Shown here: positions 1 through 5,042 of the stretch, in pieces
Layout of the letters: every line of letters starts with the position of its first letter
Numbering within the stretch: position 1 is the stretch's first letter
Assembly: GCA_030838025.1 (NCBI GenBank)
Contig: JAUTXM010000233.1
Location: forward strand, 1-5,997
Source of the DNA: Acidimicrobiaceae bacterium
GTDB lineage: Bacteria; Actinomycetota; Acidimicrobiia; Acidimicrobiales; Palsa-688
Direction of reading: 5' to 3'
Length of the DNA: 5,997 bases
Made by a program: the position numbers and the translations under genes
The notes under the pieces: model-generated
Seen by the model: only the letters and a program-made list of their open reading frames with translations
The model's database searches: none
Told to the model about the DNA's origin: nothing

Positions 1-393
1 ACCGCCGACCATGGTGTAGCCAAGGTGCTCGCTGTGCCAGGCCACGTCCACCTGCTCGACCAGGGCGTCGAGCAGGTGGAGGTAGGAAGTCGAGTAACCG
101 GTCGCGGTGCCAATCGATAGGCCGACCCCGTGCACGACGATCATGGCGTCGCGGCCGATGTCACGCAGTTCCGATATGACGTCACCGGGCAGAAACAGTC
201 CCTGGGGGCCCATGACAGCCAAAACGTCAGGCGTTACCTCGATGTAGTCGACCAAGGGCAAGATCGCCGCCAGCAGCTCGGGATCCCTGCCCCAGTACGT
301 CGTTCCGACACCGGTTCGGTGTCGCCGGGCGAGACCGTGGCCGTCGCCATGCGGCGTCGGCTGGCGCCCATCCAGCACAGTCGGTGCCGGCAC
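1..393 (-). CDS. DUF692/MNIO-family multinuclear iron enzyme, N-terminal part (3' end outside the window)
   Basis: The minus-strand reading frame stays open from 393 to the window edge (131 codons). Numbered from GTG 393, it has a GVG-type N-terminal strand (28-30), a YIEVTPD segment (50-56) at the usual wF/iEv position, the HGVGLSIGT motif (88-96) and the WHSEHLGY motif (119-126). These match the first half of the DUF692 TIM barrel. His88, His123 and Glu52 are likely metal-site residues (inferred from the family). Characterised members (MbnB, TglH, the bufferin enzymes) use two or three irons and O2 to modify Cys or other residues of short precursor peptides. The start is uncertain: GTG 393 and GTG 378 are both in frame and neither has a clear Shine-Dalgarno site, so translation is probably coupled to the peptide gene ending at 400. 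Family assignment is fairly sure. The substrate is inferred. Confidence 0.85.
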   Translation of the reverse strand, partial: MPAPTVLDGRQPTPHGDGHGLARRHRTGVGTTYWGRDPELLAAILPLVDYIEVTPDVLAVMGPQGLFLPGDVISELRDIGRDAMIVVHGVGLSIGTATGYSTSYLHLLDALVEQVDVAWHSEHLGYTMVGG

Positions 394-399
394 GATCGA

Positions 400-525
400 C
401 TACTTCGCCGCGAGTTCGACGTCCCAACCGGCCAGGCCGCAGGACCGGCACATCATCCGGGCCTGGAGGGGCGCGTACAGGTCTCGCAATTCGACGGTGC
501 GCTCAGCTGTCGTGGTACCGCTCAT
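400..525 (-). CDS. 41-residue Cys-containing peptide, candidate RiPP precursor for the adjacent MNIO enzyme
   Basis: ATG at 525 is preceded by AGGAGG (533-538 on the plus numbering) with a 7-base gap, one of the best ribosome binding sites in the window, so this short frame is probably translated. The product begins MSGTTTAERTVELRDLY, which resembles a charged, helical leader. Its C-terminal half contains MMCRSCGLAGWDVELAAK, with two cysteines as CRSC (CxxC). It ends at TAG (400-402). The MNIO gene begins six bases later in the same frame. MNIO enzymes usually act on a peptide encoded just upstream, often on Cys or on the C terminus, so a precursor role fits. No homologue is recognised. Alternatives are a tiny metal-binding protein, or the N terminus of one gene interrupted by a nonsense codon. 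Typical DUF692 proteins start close to the GVG strand, which argues against a fused N terminus. Confidence 0.6.
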   Translation of the reverse strand: MSGTTTAERTVELRDLYAPLQARMMCRSCGLAGWDVELAAK

Positions 526-545
526 GTTATTTCCTCCTCTGTCCG

Positions 546-564
546 GGTGCCGTCTGTCGGCACC
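546..564 (-). promoter_or_regulatory. 7-bp inverted repeat upstream of the peptide gene
   Basis: GGTGCCG (546-552) and CGGCACC (558-564) are perfect complements separated by five bases. The repeat lies 21 bases upstream of the peptide start codon and 8 bases before its Shine-Dalgarno site. It could be a 5' leader hairpin or an operator half-site pair. The structure is seen directly; the function is inferred. Confidence 0.35.
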
Positions 565-614
565 ACACACTGGGAGAGAGCCGTCGGGCATTTCCGATAC
601 ACCGCGTCGCAACG

Positions 615-620
615 ACTATA
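615..620 (-). promoter_or_regulatory. Possible -10 box for the peptide-MNIO genes
   Basis: On the minus strand this reads TATAGT, which fits the TAnnnT -10 pattern of actinobacterial housekeeping promoters. It is one of few AT-rich hexamers in the 138-bp gap between the ASCH gene and the peptide gene. No matching -35 hexamer is seen at 16-19 bases, so the call is tentative. If real, the leader would be roughly 80 bases long and include the hairpin at 546-564. Confidence 0.22.
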
Positions 621-663
621 CGAATGGATCGGCCGACCCGATGCGTCACGCAAGCCCGAGTGA

Positions 664-1152
664 CTATTCCTGGTAGTCGACGACGAAGCGCTCGAAGACC
701 ACTTCGATGTCGGGGTGGAAGTCGACACCGATCGTCGGCAGGTAGCGACTGAAAAAGCTGGTATGCCCCTCGAGCCAACTCGCACGGGTCCGGTCGCCCT
801 CTCCCTCATCCCACGCGAACGAGTCATCCACTGACGACAGTGGCCCGATGCGCACGTCCGTGGAGCGCAACAGGGCCCGGGGGCAGCTGGCCCCGTCGGT
901 GGCGATCCAGCGCGATCCGACCGTCGGGTAGGACTCACCGTCGTGGTCGAAGTCAGCCACCGCACCCGCCGTCGCCCGCTTCGTGCCGTTGAGGACCAAG
1001 TCGATGAGGTTGTCGGCCAGGTCCACGTAATCCCCGAAGGCGCTAACGACCGGCGGCGGCGGGGAGCCCGGGGCGGCGGCGCCGGCGGCGCAGCAGCGCT
1101 GCCAGAACGCATGGATCAGCTCGGGGTCAACCGGTGGAAGCGGGCGGCGCAC
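664..1152 (-). CDS. ASCH-domain protein
   Basis: The 162-residue product has an N-terminal helix (about 8-24), an Ala/Gly/Pro-rich linker (22-34), and then an ASCH domain. The domain shows FGDYVDLADNLIDLVLNGTK with the G-x-K-x-AT signature (56-61), a YPTVGSRW strand (75-82), and the FAWDEGEGDRTRASW segment (112-126) followed by H130 and FF (133-134). This is the usual layout of the roughly 150-residue bacterial ASCH proteins. ASCH domains resemble PUA folds and are thought to bind RNA or modified nucleosides; E. coli YqfB, a relative, hydrolyses N4-acetylcytidine. The exact substrate here is unknown. The start is GTG 1152, the only start codon in frame after the upstream stop. It has no clear Shine-Dalgarno site and lies 31 bases after the secreted-protein gene, so the two may share a transcript. 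Stop TAG 664-666. Confidence 0.85.
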   Translation of the reverse strand: MRRPLPPVDPELIHAFWQRCCAAGAAAPGSPPPPVVSAFGDYVDLADNLIDLVLNGTKRATAGAVADFDHDGESYPTVGSRWIATDGASCPRALLRSTDVRIGPLSSVDDSFAWDEGEGDRTRASWLEGHTSFFSRYLPTIGVDFHPDIEVVFERFVVDYQE

Positions 1153-1183
1153 TGGTCGAGTGGCGCGGGTGCGAGCCCGATCC

Positions 1184-1669
1184 TCAAGCCGCCAGATTGA
1201 CGAAGCGCACGCCGACGAAGTTGGGCACCCACCCGAACGCGCACGGCGCCAGGTACGGGCAGGAACTGAACTCCACTCGTCCGGTTCCGTCGCACGGCAC
1301 TCGGACGCTGGAGGGGACTTGCCGTTGGGTGCCGTATTTTGCGAGCTTCACCTGGTCCGGGGCGCTCGCCGAGGAGTCCTGGACGAACCAGGCGTAGACC
1401 TGGCTGAACAGGCCCGTGAAGCCGTGCCCGGCGCCGACTCGGGCGACGGCCAGGTTCTGACCACTGGCGACGGGGCCAGTGCGTCCGGGCCAGAGGGGAC
1501 CCGGGCAAAGCGTGTACACGACCGCTTGGACATTGCTCCCGTTGACCAGGCCAATGAAGTGCTCGTCGGGCCGAATCACCTCGTTGGCGCCGGCGGCGGC
1601 CGAGCCTCCGGCCAGCAGAGCGACGACGATCACCGTGACGACAACGAAGGGGCGGGCAACCAGGCGCAT
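1184..1669 (-). CDS. Small secreted four-cysteine protein of unknown function
   Basis: The 161-residue product starts with a clear Sec signal peptide: MRLVAR, a hydrophobic stretch (8-20), and a small-residue region ending near SAAAGA (23-28). The mature part begins about residue 29 and has four cysteines (about 55, 126, 137, 143). The last three are close to the C terminus, which suggests two disulfides in an extracellular domain. The segment HFIGLVNGS followed by VVYTLCPGP and PGRTG resembles a class of actinobacterial secreted hypothetical proteins, but no function is known to me. ATG 1669 is preferred over the adjacent GTG 1672 because AGGAGG (1676-1681) then has a 6-base gap instead of 3. 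The upstream gene, the ABC operon, is divergent across a 187-bp region. Stop TGA 1184-1186. Confidence 0.75.
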   Translation of the reverse strand: MRLVARPFVVVTVIVVALLAGGSAAAGANEVIRPDEHFIGLVNGSNVQAVVYTLCPGPLWPGRTGPVASGQNLAVARVGAGHGFTGLFSQVYAWFVQDSSASAPDQVKLAKYGTQRQVPSSVRVPCDGTGRVEFSSCPYLAPCAFGWVPNFVGVRFVNLAA

Positions 1670-1811
1670 CACAGGCCTCCTAACTTTGTCCCTTCACCAC
1701 TCTGCTACATCAGGACGCACCGAGGTCGCGGGCAACGGCCCGCTTGACCTACACCCCACGGATGAGACGGCGGCCCGCAAGATCCATCTCGTGGGCGACG
1801 ACCCCGGCGGG

Positions 1812-1839
1812 GGTGTCGGCTTATGGTCGTATCGACACC
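1812..1839 (+). promoter_or_regulatory. Inverted repeat with an embedded TATGGT, candidate operator/promoter of the ABC operon
   Basis: GGTGTCG (1812-1818) and CGACACC (1833-1839) are perfect 7-base complements separated by 14 bases. Their centres are 21 bp apart, about two helical turns, as expected for a dimeric repressor. TATGGT (1822-1827), a fair TAnnnT -10 box, lies between the arms. The right arm ends four bases before the GGAGG site of the ATPase gene. The repeat is seen directly. That a repressor (for example of the TetR, GntR or MarR type) binds here is inferred, and no regulator gene is present in the window. Confidence 0.35.
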
Positions 1840-1856
1840 ATTCGGAGGCAAACCAC

Positions 1857-2804
1857 ATGATCGAGGCCCGTGGGCTGACCAAACGGTACGGGGAGAAACT
1901 GGCCGTCGACGACCTCACATTCACGGTGCGACCGGGCGTGGTGACCGGATTCCTCGGGCCCAATGGGGCAGGCAAGTCGACGACGATGCGGATGCTGATG
2001 GGTCTCGACACCCCGACCCGTGGGACGGCGACGATCAACGGGCGGCGCTACGCCGACCAACCCGCACCCATGCGGCAGGTGGGAGCGTTGCTCGAAGCCA
2101 AGGCGATCCATGGTGGTCGCTCGGCCCGCAACCATCTGCTGGCCTTGGCGGCGACAACCGGCATCCCCCGCCGCCGGGTCGAGGAGGTCATCGACCTGGT
2201 CGGATTGACCGACGTGGCGCGGAAACGTTCGGGCGGGTTCTCGCTGGGCATGGGGCAGCGCCTGGGCATCGCGTCGGCGTTGCTCGGCGACCCAGGAACG
2301 CTGATCCTGGACGAGCCGGTCAACGGGCTTGACCCGGAGGGCATCTTGTGGATCCGCAATCTGCTCAAGGCCTTGGCAGCCGACGGACGCACCATCTTCG
2401 TCTCGTCCCACCTGATGAGCGAGATGGCCCTCACGGCATCGCATCTGATCGTGATCGGCCGCGGCCGGCTGATCGCCGATGTCGGCGTCGACGAGCTCAC
2501 TCAAATGGCTTCTCACAATCGGGTCAAGGTGCGCACCACCGAAGCGGAGCGGCTGCGCCGGCTGCTGGCAGGTGACGGTGTCGGCGTGACGTCGCCCGAG
2601 CCCGACACGCTCGAGGTCACCGGCCTCGACAGTTCGGAGATCGGTCTCGTGGCGGCCCGAGTCGGGATCCCCCTCATCGAGCTGGTGCCGCTTCAAGCCT
2701 CGCTCGAGGAGGCGTTCATGAACATCACACGAGACACAGTGGAGTTCGCCGGTCCCATTGAGCATCTTGGCGAGCCTGTCGGTGCGGAAGGAGCGCTGCG
2801 ATGA
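1857..2804 (+). CDS. ABC exporter ATP-binding protein
   Basis: The 315-residue protein is the cytoplasmic nucleotide-binding subunit of an ABC-2 type exporter. Visible motifs are Walker A GPNGAGKST (34-42), the signature SLGMGQR (129-135), Walker B and D-loop LILDEPVNGLD (149-159), and the H-loop SSHL with His185. The usual Q-loop glutamine region reads GALLEA (76-81). It is followed by an IHGGRSARNHL segment, the pattern seen in the actinobacterial subgroup related to BcrA/DrrA-like drug exporters. Residues from about 220 form the C-terminal accessory domain. ATG 1857 is chosen because GGAGG (1844-1848) lies 8 bases upstream and the protein begins with the standard MIEARGLTKRYG strand; the open frame runs much further upstream but that part is not family-like. 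The stop overlaps the permease start (ATGA), so the two are translationally coupled. The substrate cannot be told. Confidence 0.95.
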   Translation: MIEARGLTKRYGEKLAVDDLTFTVRPGVVTGFLGPNGAGKSTTMRMLMGLDTPTRGTATINGRRYADQPAPMRQVGALLEAKAIHGGRSARNHLLALAATTGIPRRRVEEVIDLVGLTDVARKRSGGFSLGMGQRLGIASALLGDPGTLILDEPVNGLDPEGILWIRNLLKALAADGRTIFVSSHLMSEMALTASHLIVIGRGRLIADVGVDELTQMASHNRVKVRTTEAERLRRLLAGDGVGVTSPEPDTLEVTGLDSSEIGLVAARVGIPLIELVPLQASLEEAFMNITRDTVEFAGPIEHLGEPVGAEGALR

Positions 2805-3616
2805 CCGCCACGACCTTGCACTCGACTGCGCTGCCCACGGTCACCCAGAAGCGGGTGATCGTGTCGGAGTGGTTCAAGCTGCGCTCACTGCGCTCGACCG
2901 TGTTCTCCCTGCTCGCCGCCGTCATCTGTACCGTCGGGCTGGGCACCTTGATCAGTGCCCTGCGGGCCAACGACATCAGGACCCACGGCGGATTCCTTCC
3001 CGGCCCGAGCTTCGACCCCACCGCGGTCACTCTTCGAGGCGTGTACCTCGCCCAGCTCGCGATCGGCGTCCTCGGGGTGCTCATGGTCACTGGTGAGTAC
3101 AGCACCGGCATGATCCGCGCCACGCTGTCTGCGGTACCGCGCCGGTTGCCCGTCCTGTGGGCCAAGGCGCTGGTCTTTGCGGTGGTGGTGTTCGTGACCA
3201 TGGGCGTGGCGAGCCTCATTGCCTTCGAAGCCGGCGCCGCGTTCTTCGCCGGGGCCGGCATCCATATCGGCCTGGCGTCTCCCGGCGCTGTTCGGGCGAT
3301 CCTGGGCGCAGCGCTGTATCTCACGGTGATTGCCCTGCTCGGTGTCGGACTGGGATTCCTGGTGCGCAACACCGCCGGGGCCATCGCCACCCTGTTCGGG
3401 GTGATGTTTCTCTTGCCGCCCATCGTCAGTGCCCTGCCGCCTTCGCTGTATGCCGACGTTTACCGTTTCCTTCCGCTGATGGCGGGGTCGCAGGTCATGA
3501 CCACCGTTCGCGACACGAGCCTGCTGGCGCCGTGGTCAGGCATCGGCGTGTTCGCGCTGTATGCCGTGGCGGCCGTTGCCGGCGGCGCGGTCGTCCTCAA
3601 ACGCCGCGACGCGTGA
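2801..3616 (+). CDS. ABC-2 family exporter permease
   Basis: The 271-residue membrane protein pairs with the ATPase encoded just upstream; the genes overlap by four bases and the permease has its own AAGGAG site (2788-2793). About six membrane segments are visible, near residues 34-54, 80-97, 121-148, 165-187, 190-213 and 243-265. Two family hallmarks are present: the cytoplasmic SEWFKLRSLRST coupling segment (22-33) before the first helix, and TGEYSTGMIRATLSAVPRR (97-115) after the second. These are typical of actinobacterial ABC transporter permeases encoded beside such ATPases. The likely role is ATP-driven export of a small molecule, lipid or peptide, perhaps for self-protection. The substrate is unknown. 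The gene ends at TGA 3614-3616 within a GC-rich hairpin. Confidence 0.92.
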   Translation: MTATTLHSTALPTVTQKRVIVSEWFKLRSLRSTVFSLLAAVICTVGLGTLISALRANDIRTHGGFLPGPSFDPTAVTLRGVYLAQLAIGVLGVLMVTGEYSTGMIRATLSAVPRRLPVLWAKALVFAVVVFVTMGVASLIAFEAGAAFFAGAGIHIGLASPGAVRAILGAALYLTVIALLGVGLGFLVRNTAGAIATLFGVMFLLPPIVSALPPSLYADVYRFLPLMAGSQVMTTVRDTSLLAPWSGIGVFALYAVAAVAGGAVVLKRRDA

Positions 3617-3642
3617 CGGGCCATATCGGCGAGTAGCCCGTC
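3615..3642 (+). terminator. Hairpin at the end of the ABC operon
   Basis: GACGGGC (3615-3621) pairs perfectly with GCCCGTC (3636-3642) across a 14-base loop and overlaps the permease stop codon. There is no following T-run, which is common for candidate terminators in GC-rich actinobacteria. It may end or slow transcription. Confidence 0.4.
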
Positions 3643-4041
3643 GTCGATGGCAACTCCAGCGCCTTGAGGACCGGCCCGCGGGGTTTCCTCCCGCCAAGCG
3701 TGAGCACGCGGTCACTAAGACTCGAGGGCCCGGGAGCTCGGCTCGCGTGAGCTCTCGGCTGGACGCCATCGGTCGGCCGCGAACCCGAAGCTCCCGCCGG
3801 CAAGTTCGACCAACTGGCTGGGATCCAACACCTGGCGGAAGTGGCCCGCGGGTGAGCAGCCCGCGGATCACCGCCCAGTTGCAGTCCAATCCCGTCCCGC
3901 GCCCCCGCCAACGGTGAAATGGCGTGGCCTGGTGGCGCGCCACCGCAGTGTTTCCGCCGCCGGGCGGGGTGATGATGTCCGGCTAGGAACCAACCTCGGC
4001 CCGTCGGTGTTGGGTGAAACGACGTAACGCAGGTTCGCGCT
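3617..4041 (+). other. 425-bp gene-free region with several strong hairpins
   Basis: No frame here has a good start, a ribosome binding site and a recognisable family. The region is dense in self-complementary sequence. There is a small GCGGG/CCCGC stem (3678-3694). A 10-bp stem with one G-T pair lies at 3730-3758 (CCGGGAGCTC against GAGCTCTCGG, 9-base loop). CAACTGG/CCAGTTG arms (3811-3817 and 3875-3881) enclose GATCC/GGATC (3822-3826, 3865-3869) and a perfect CCGCGGG/CCCGCGG hairpin (3846-3866). A 14-bp palindrome lies at 3931-3944. The last two inner pairings share bases 3865-3866 and so compete. The G-T pair in the 3730-3758 stem works only in plus-strand RNA. The region may be a long 3'/5' untranslated region or an unrecognised structured RNA. 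Confidence 0.35.
3931..3944. promoter_or_regulatory. Perfect 14-bp palindrome upstream of the Uma2 gene
   Basis: GGTGGCGCGCCACC equals its own reverse complement over all 14 bases, with no spacer. It lies 97 bases upstream of the Uma2 start codon. Spacer-free palindromes of this length are more typical of a dimeric protein-binding site than of an RNA hairpin. The binding protein is unknown. Confidence 0.3.
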
Positions 4042-4560
4042 ATGAAGACGGTCGTGCTGGGCAGGCCATCCCCGGAGTTCGAAGCGGTCCTGGCCCGACG
4101 CCGGTCGCTTGGCCAAGACTTGTTCGACGAGAACTGGGAGGGCGAGTACCACGTGGCACCCGCTTCGCACCCTTGGCATGGCTACGTCGACAACGTCCTG
4201 GCCGAACTGCTCGGCCCGCTGGCGCGCGCCGCCGGGCTGGTGGGGACCGGGCCGTTCAACCTGGGCCGGGCCGACGACTACCGAGTGCCAGACCGGGGGT
4301 ACCACCGCGGCCTGCCGACCGAGGTATGGGTTCCTACCGCCGCGATAGTTGTCGAGGTCCTGGCCCCAGACGATGAGACGTGGGAAAAGTTCGGTTTCTA
4401 CGCTCGTCAGGGGGTGGATGAGATCTGCGTCGCCGATCCTGTGGTTGCCCAGTTGAGTTGGTTCGCCCGCGATTCGACCACCTACCGGCCGGTAGAGGCG
4501 AGTGCGCTCCTCGGCGTTACCGTAATCCAACTGGTCAGCCAGATCGACTGGCCGCGCTGA
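4042..4560 (+). CDS. Uma2-family (DUF820) PD-(D/E)XK nuclease-fold protein
   Basis: The 172-residue product has the Uma2 layout. A GEYHVAPASHPWHGYVDNVL segment (34-53) matches the family's opening strand and helix. VPDRGY carries Asp84, VVEVLAPDDETWEKFGFYA carries Glu105 and Lys116, and GVDEICVADP (124-133) matches the usual GV.EYW.VDP. Asp84, Glu105 and Lys116 would form the nuclease-type active site. Uma2 proteins are widespread in cyanobacteria and actinobacteria, often in many copies; they are called putative endonucleases from their fold and their true role is unclear. Length is near normal, so the gene looks intact. The start is ATG 4042, with only a weak AGG (4031-4033) upstream. The neighbours, a gene-free region and a pseudogene, suggest an accessory segment. 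Confidence 0.88.
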   Translation: MKTVVLGRPSPEFEAVLARRRSLGQDLFDENWEGEYHVAPASHPWHGYVDNVLAELLGPLARAAGLVGTGPFNLGRADDYRVPDRGYHRGLPTEVWVPTAAIVVEVLAPDDETWEKFGFYARQGVDEICVADPVVAQLSWFARDSTTYRPVEASALLGVTVIQLVSQIDWPR

Positions 4561-4586
4561 GGCTCAGCTTCGGTTTTCGCGCGGCC
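4550..4586 (+). terminator. GC-rich hairpin terminator of the Uma2 gene
   Basis: GGCCGCGC (4550-4557) and GCGCGGCC (4579-4586) form a perfect 8-bp GC stem with a 21-base loop. The loop region also allows a small inner GCTGA/TCAGC hairpin (4556-4568, which competes at its edge) followed by TTCGGTTTT. The stem overlaps the stop codon (4558-4560). There is no T-run after the outer stem, so it is a likely but not classical terminator. Confidence 0.5.
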
Positions 4587-4605
4587 TGCACTCCTCCGCC
4601 TGGGT

Positions 4606-4615
4606 GACCTAGGTC
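4606..4615. other. 10-bp palindrome downstream of the Uma2 gene
   Basis: GACCTAGGTC is a perfect 10-bp palindrome between the Uma2 terminator and the iminopeptidase remnant. It may be a protein-binding site or chance. No gene start follows closely. Confidence 0.2.
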
Positions 4616-4697
4616 CAATACCCATAAGTTAAGGCGGTGGTGGCTCAGGGAATTCCGACGGCAACTTCTATGTCGTCGATGGCGTTGGTGTCGTGGC

Positions 4698-5018
4698 TGG
4701 CTCGCCACCCACTACAGGAGCCGCGGGTGTTTCCTTGCCCCCGACCAGGTGATGGCGGGGATAGACAAGTTGGCGTCCATCCCCGCCGTGCTGGTCCACG
4801 GCCGCCACGACATCTCCAGCCCGCCGGACACCGCGTGGCGGCTTCATCACGCCTGGCCGGCCAGTCGTCTGGTGGTAGTTGACGACGCCGGCCATAGCGA
4901 GAGCGGCTTCGGCCGCGAAATCGTCGGCAGGCGCATCAACGTCGTCACCCATCGCAGGACGGGGTTCGGCGGAGCCCTGAAATGCCGGTGGCCCCAACCC
5001 GCACAGACAGCGGGCTGA
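4698..5018 (+). pseudogene. C-terminal remnant of a proline iminopeptidase (alpha/beta hydrolase)
   Basis: The plus-strand frame reads WLATHYRSRGCFLAPDQ, GIDKLASIPAVLVHGRHD, TAWRLHHAWP and VVDDAGHSES. This closely follows the end of proline iminopeptidases (HYf..ggFl, IPgvivhGRYDvv, AWdLhraWP, aGHs.fe). The catalytic Asp (in GRHD) and His (in AGHS) are present. The N-terminal two thirds, including the GxSxG nucleophile, is absent. The frame is open back to 4608, but residues before about 4698 do not look like the family, and no start with a ribosome binding site exists near the similarity; GTG 4749 lies inside the conserved part. After about 4930 the sequence also departs from the family and runs to TGA 5016-5018. 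This is best read as a gene fragment left by deletion or recombination. The 5' limit is approximate. The rest of the 4561-5042 gap holds only the palindrome at 4606-4615. Confidence 0.75.
4996..5016 (-). terminator. Possible terminator of the beta-helix protein gene
   Basis: On the minus strand AGCCCGC and GCGGGTT form a 7-bp stem (one G-U pair) around a TGTCTGT loop, starting 26 bases after the TAA stop of the gene at 5043-5693. The G-U pair is allowed only in minus-strand RNA, which fits the gene's direction. There is no T-run. Confidence 0.35.
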
Positions 5019-5042
5019 GACCACCAATGGGTGTTTCTTCCT

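Noticed and set aside
227..451. Minus-strand 74-codon frame overlapping the peptide and the MNIO start
   Set aside because: It is an Arg/Pro-rich product in a different frame from the clear MNIO motifs and has no ribosome binding site.
130..663. Long plus-strand open frame of 177 codons
   Set aside because: It is opposite the MNIO and peptide genes, whose minus-strand frames show real family motifs and a strong ribosome binding site. The plus-strand product has no recognisable domain.
1045..1100. GGC-rich low-complexity run
   Set aside because: It encodes the Ala/Gly/Pro linker of the ASCH protein. No regular repeat unit is kept.
1479..1856. N-terminal extension of the ABC ATPase by 126 codons
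   Set aside because: The extension runs across the divergent promoter region and over the opposite gene, is not ATPase-like, and ATG 1857 has a well-placed GGAGG.
3597..3911. Minus-strand frame containing VLTLGGRKPRGPVLKALEL, faintly like the start of a SARP/BTAD regulator
   Set aside because: Only about 18 residues look similar. The typical preceding strand and the following helices are absent and there is no ribosome binding site. A degraded regulator fragment cannot be excluded.
3877..3912. tRNA 3'-end-like string (CAGTCCAATCCCG, then CGCCA)
   Set aside because: No 5-bp T-arm stem forms, and no matching acceptor strand or anticodon arm is found upstream.
3868..4530. 220-codon minus-strand frame opposite the Uma2 gene
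   Set aside because: It mirrors a gene with clear Uma2 motifs, and its product has no recognisable family features.
4633..4749. Gly-rich frame reading GNSDGNFYVVDGVGVV upstream of the iminopeptidase remnant
   Set aside because: It is under 40 codons, has no start codon, and is flanked by stops (TAA 4630-4632 and a TGA near 4750). It is not recognisable.
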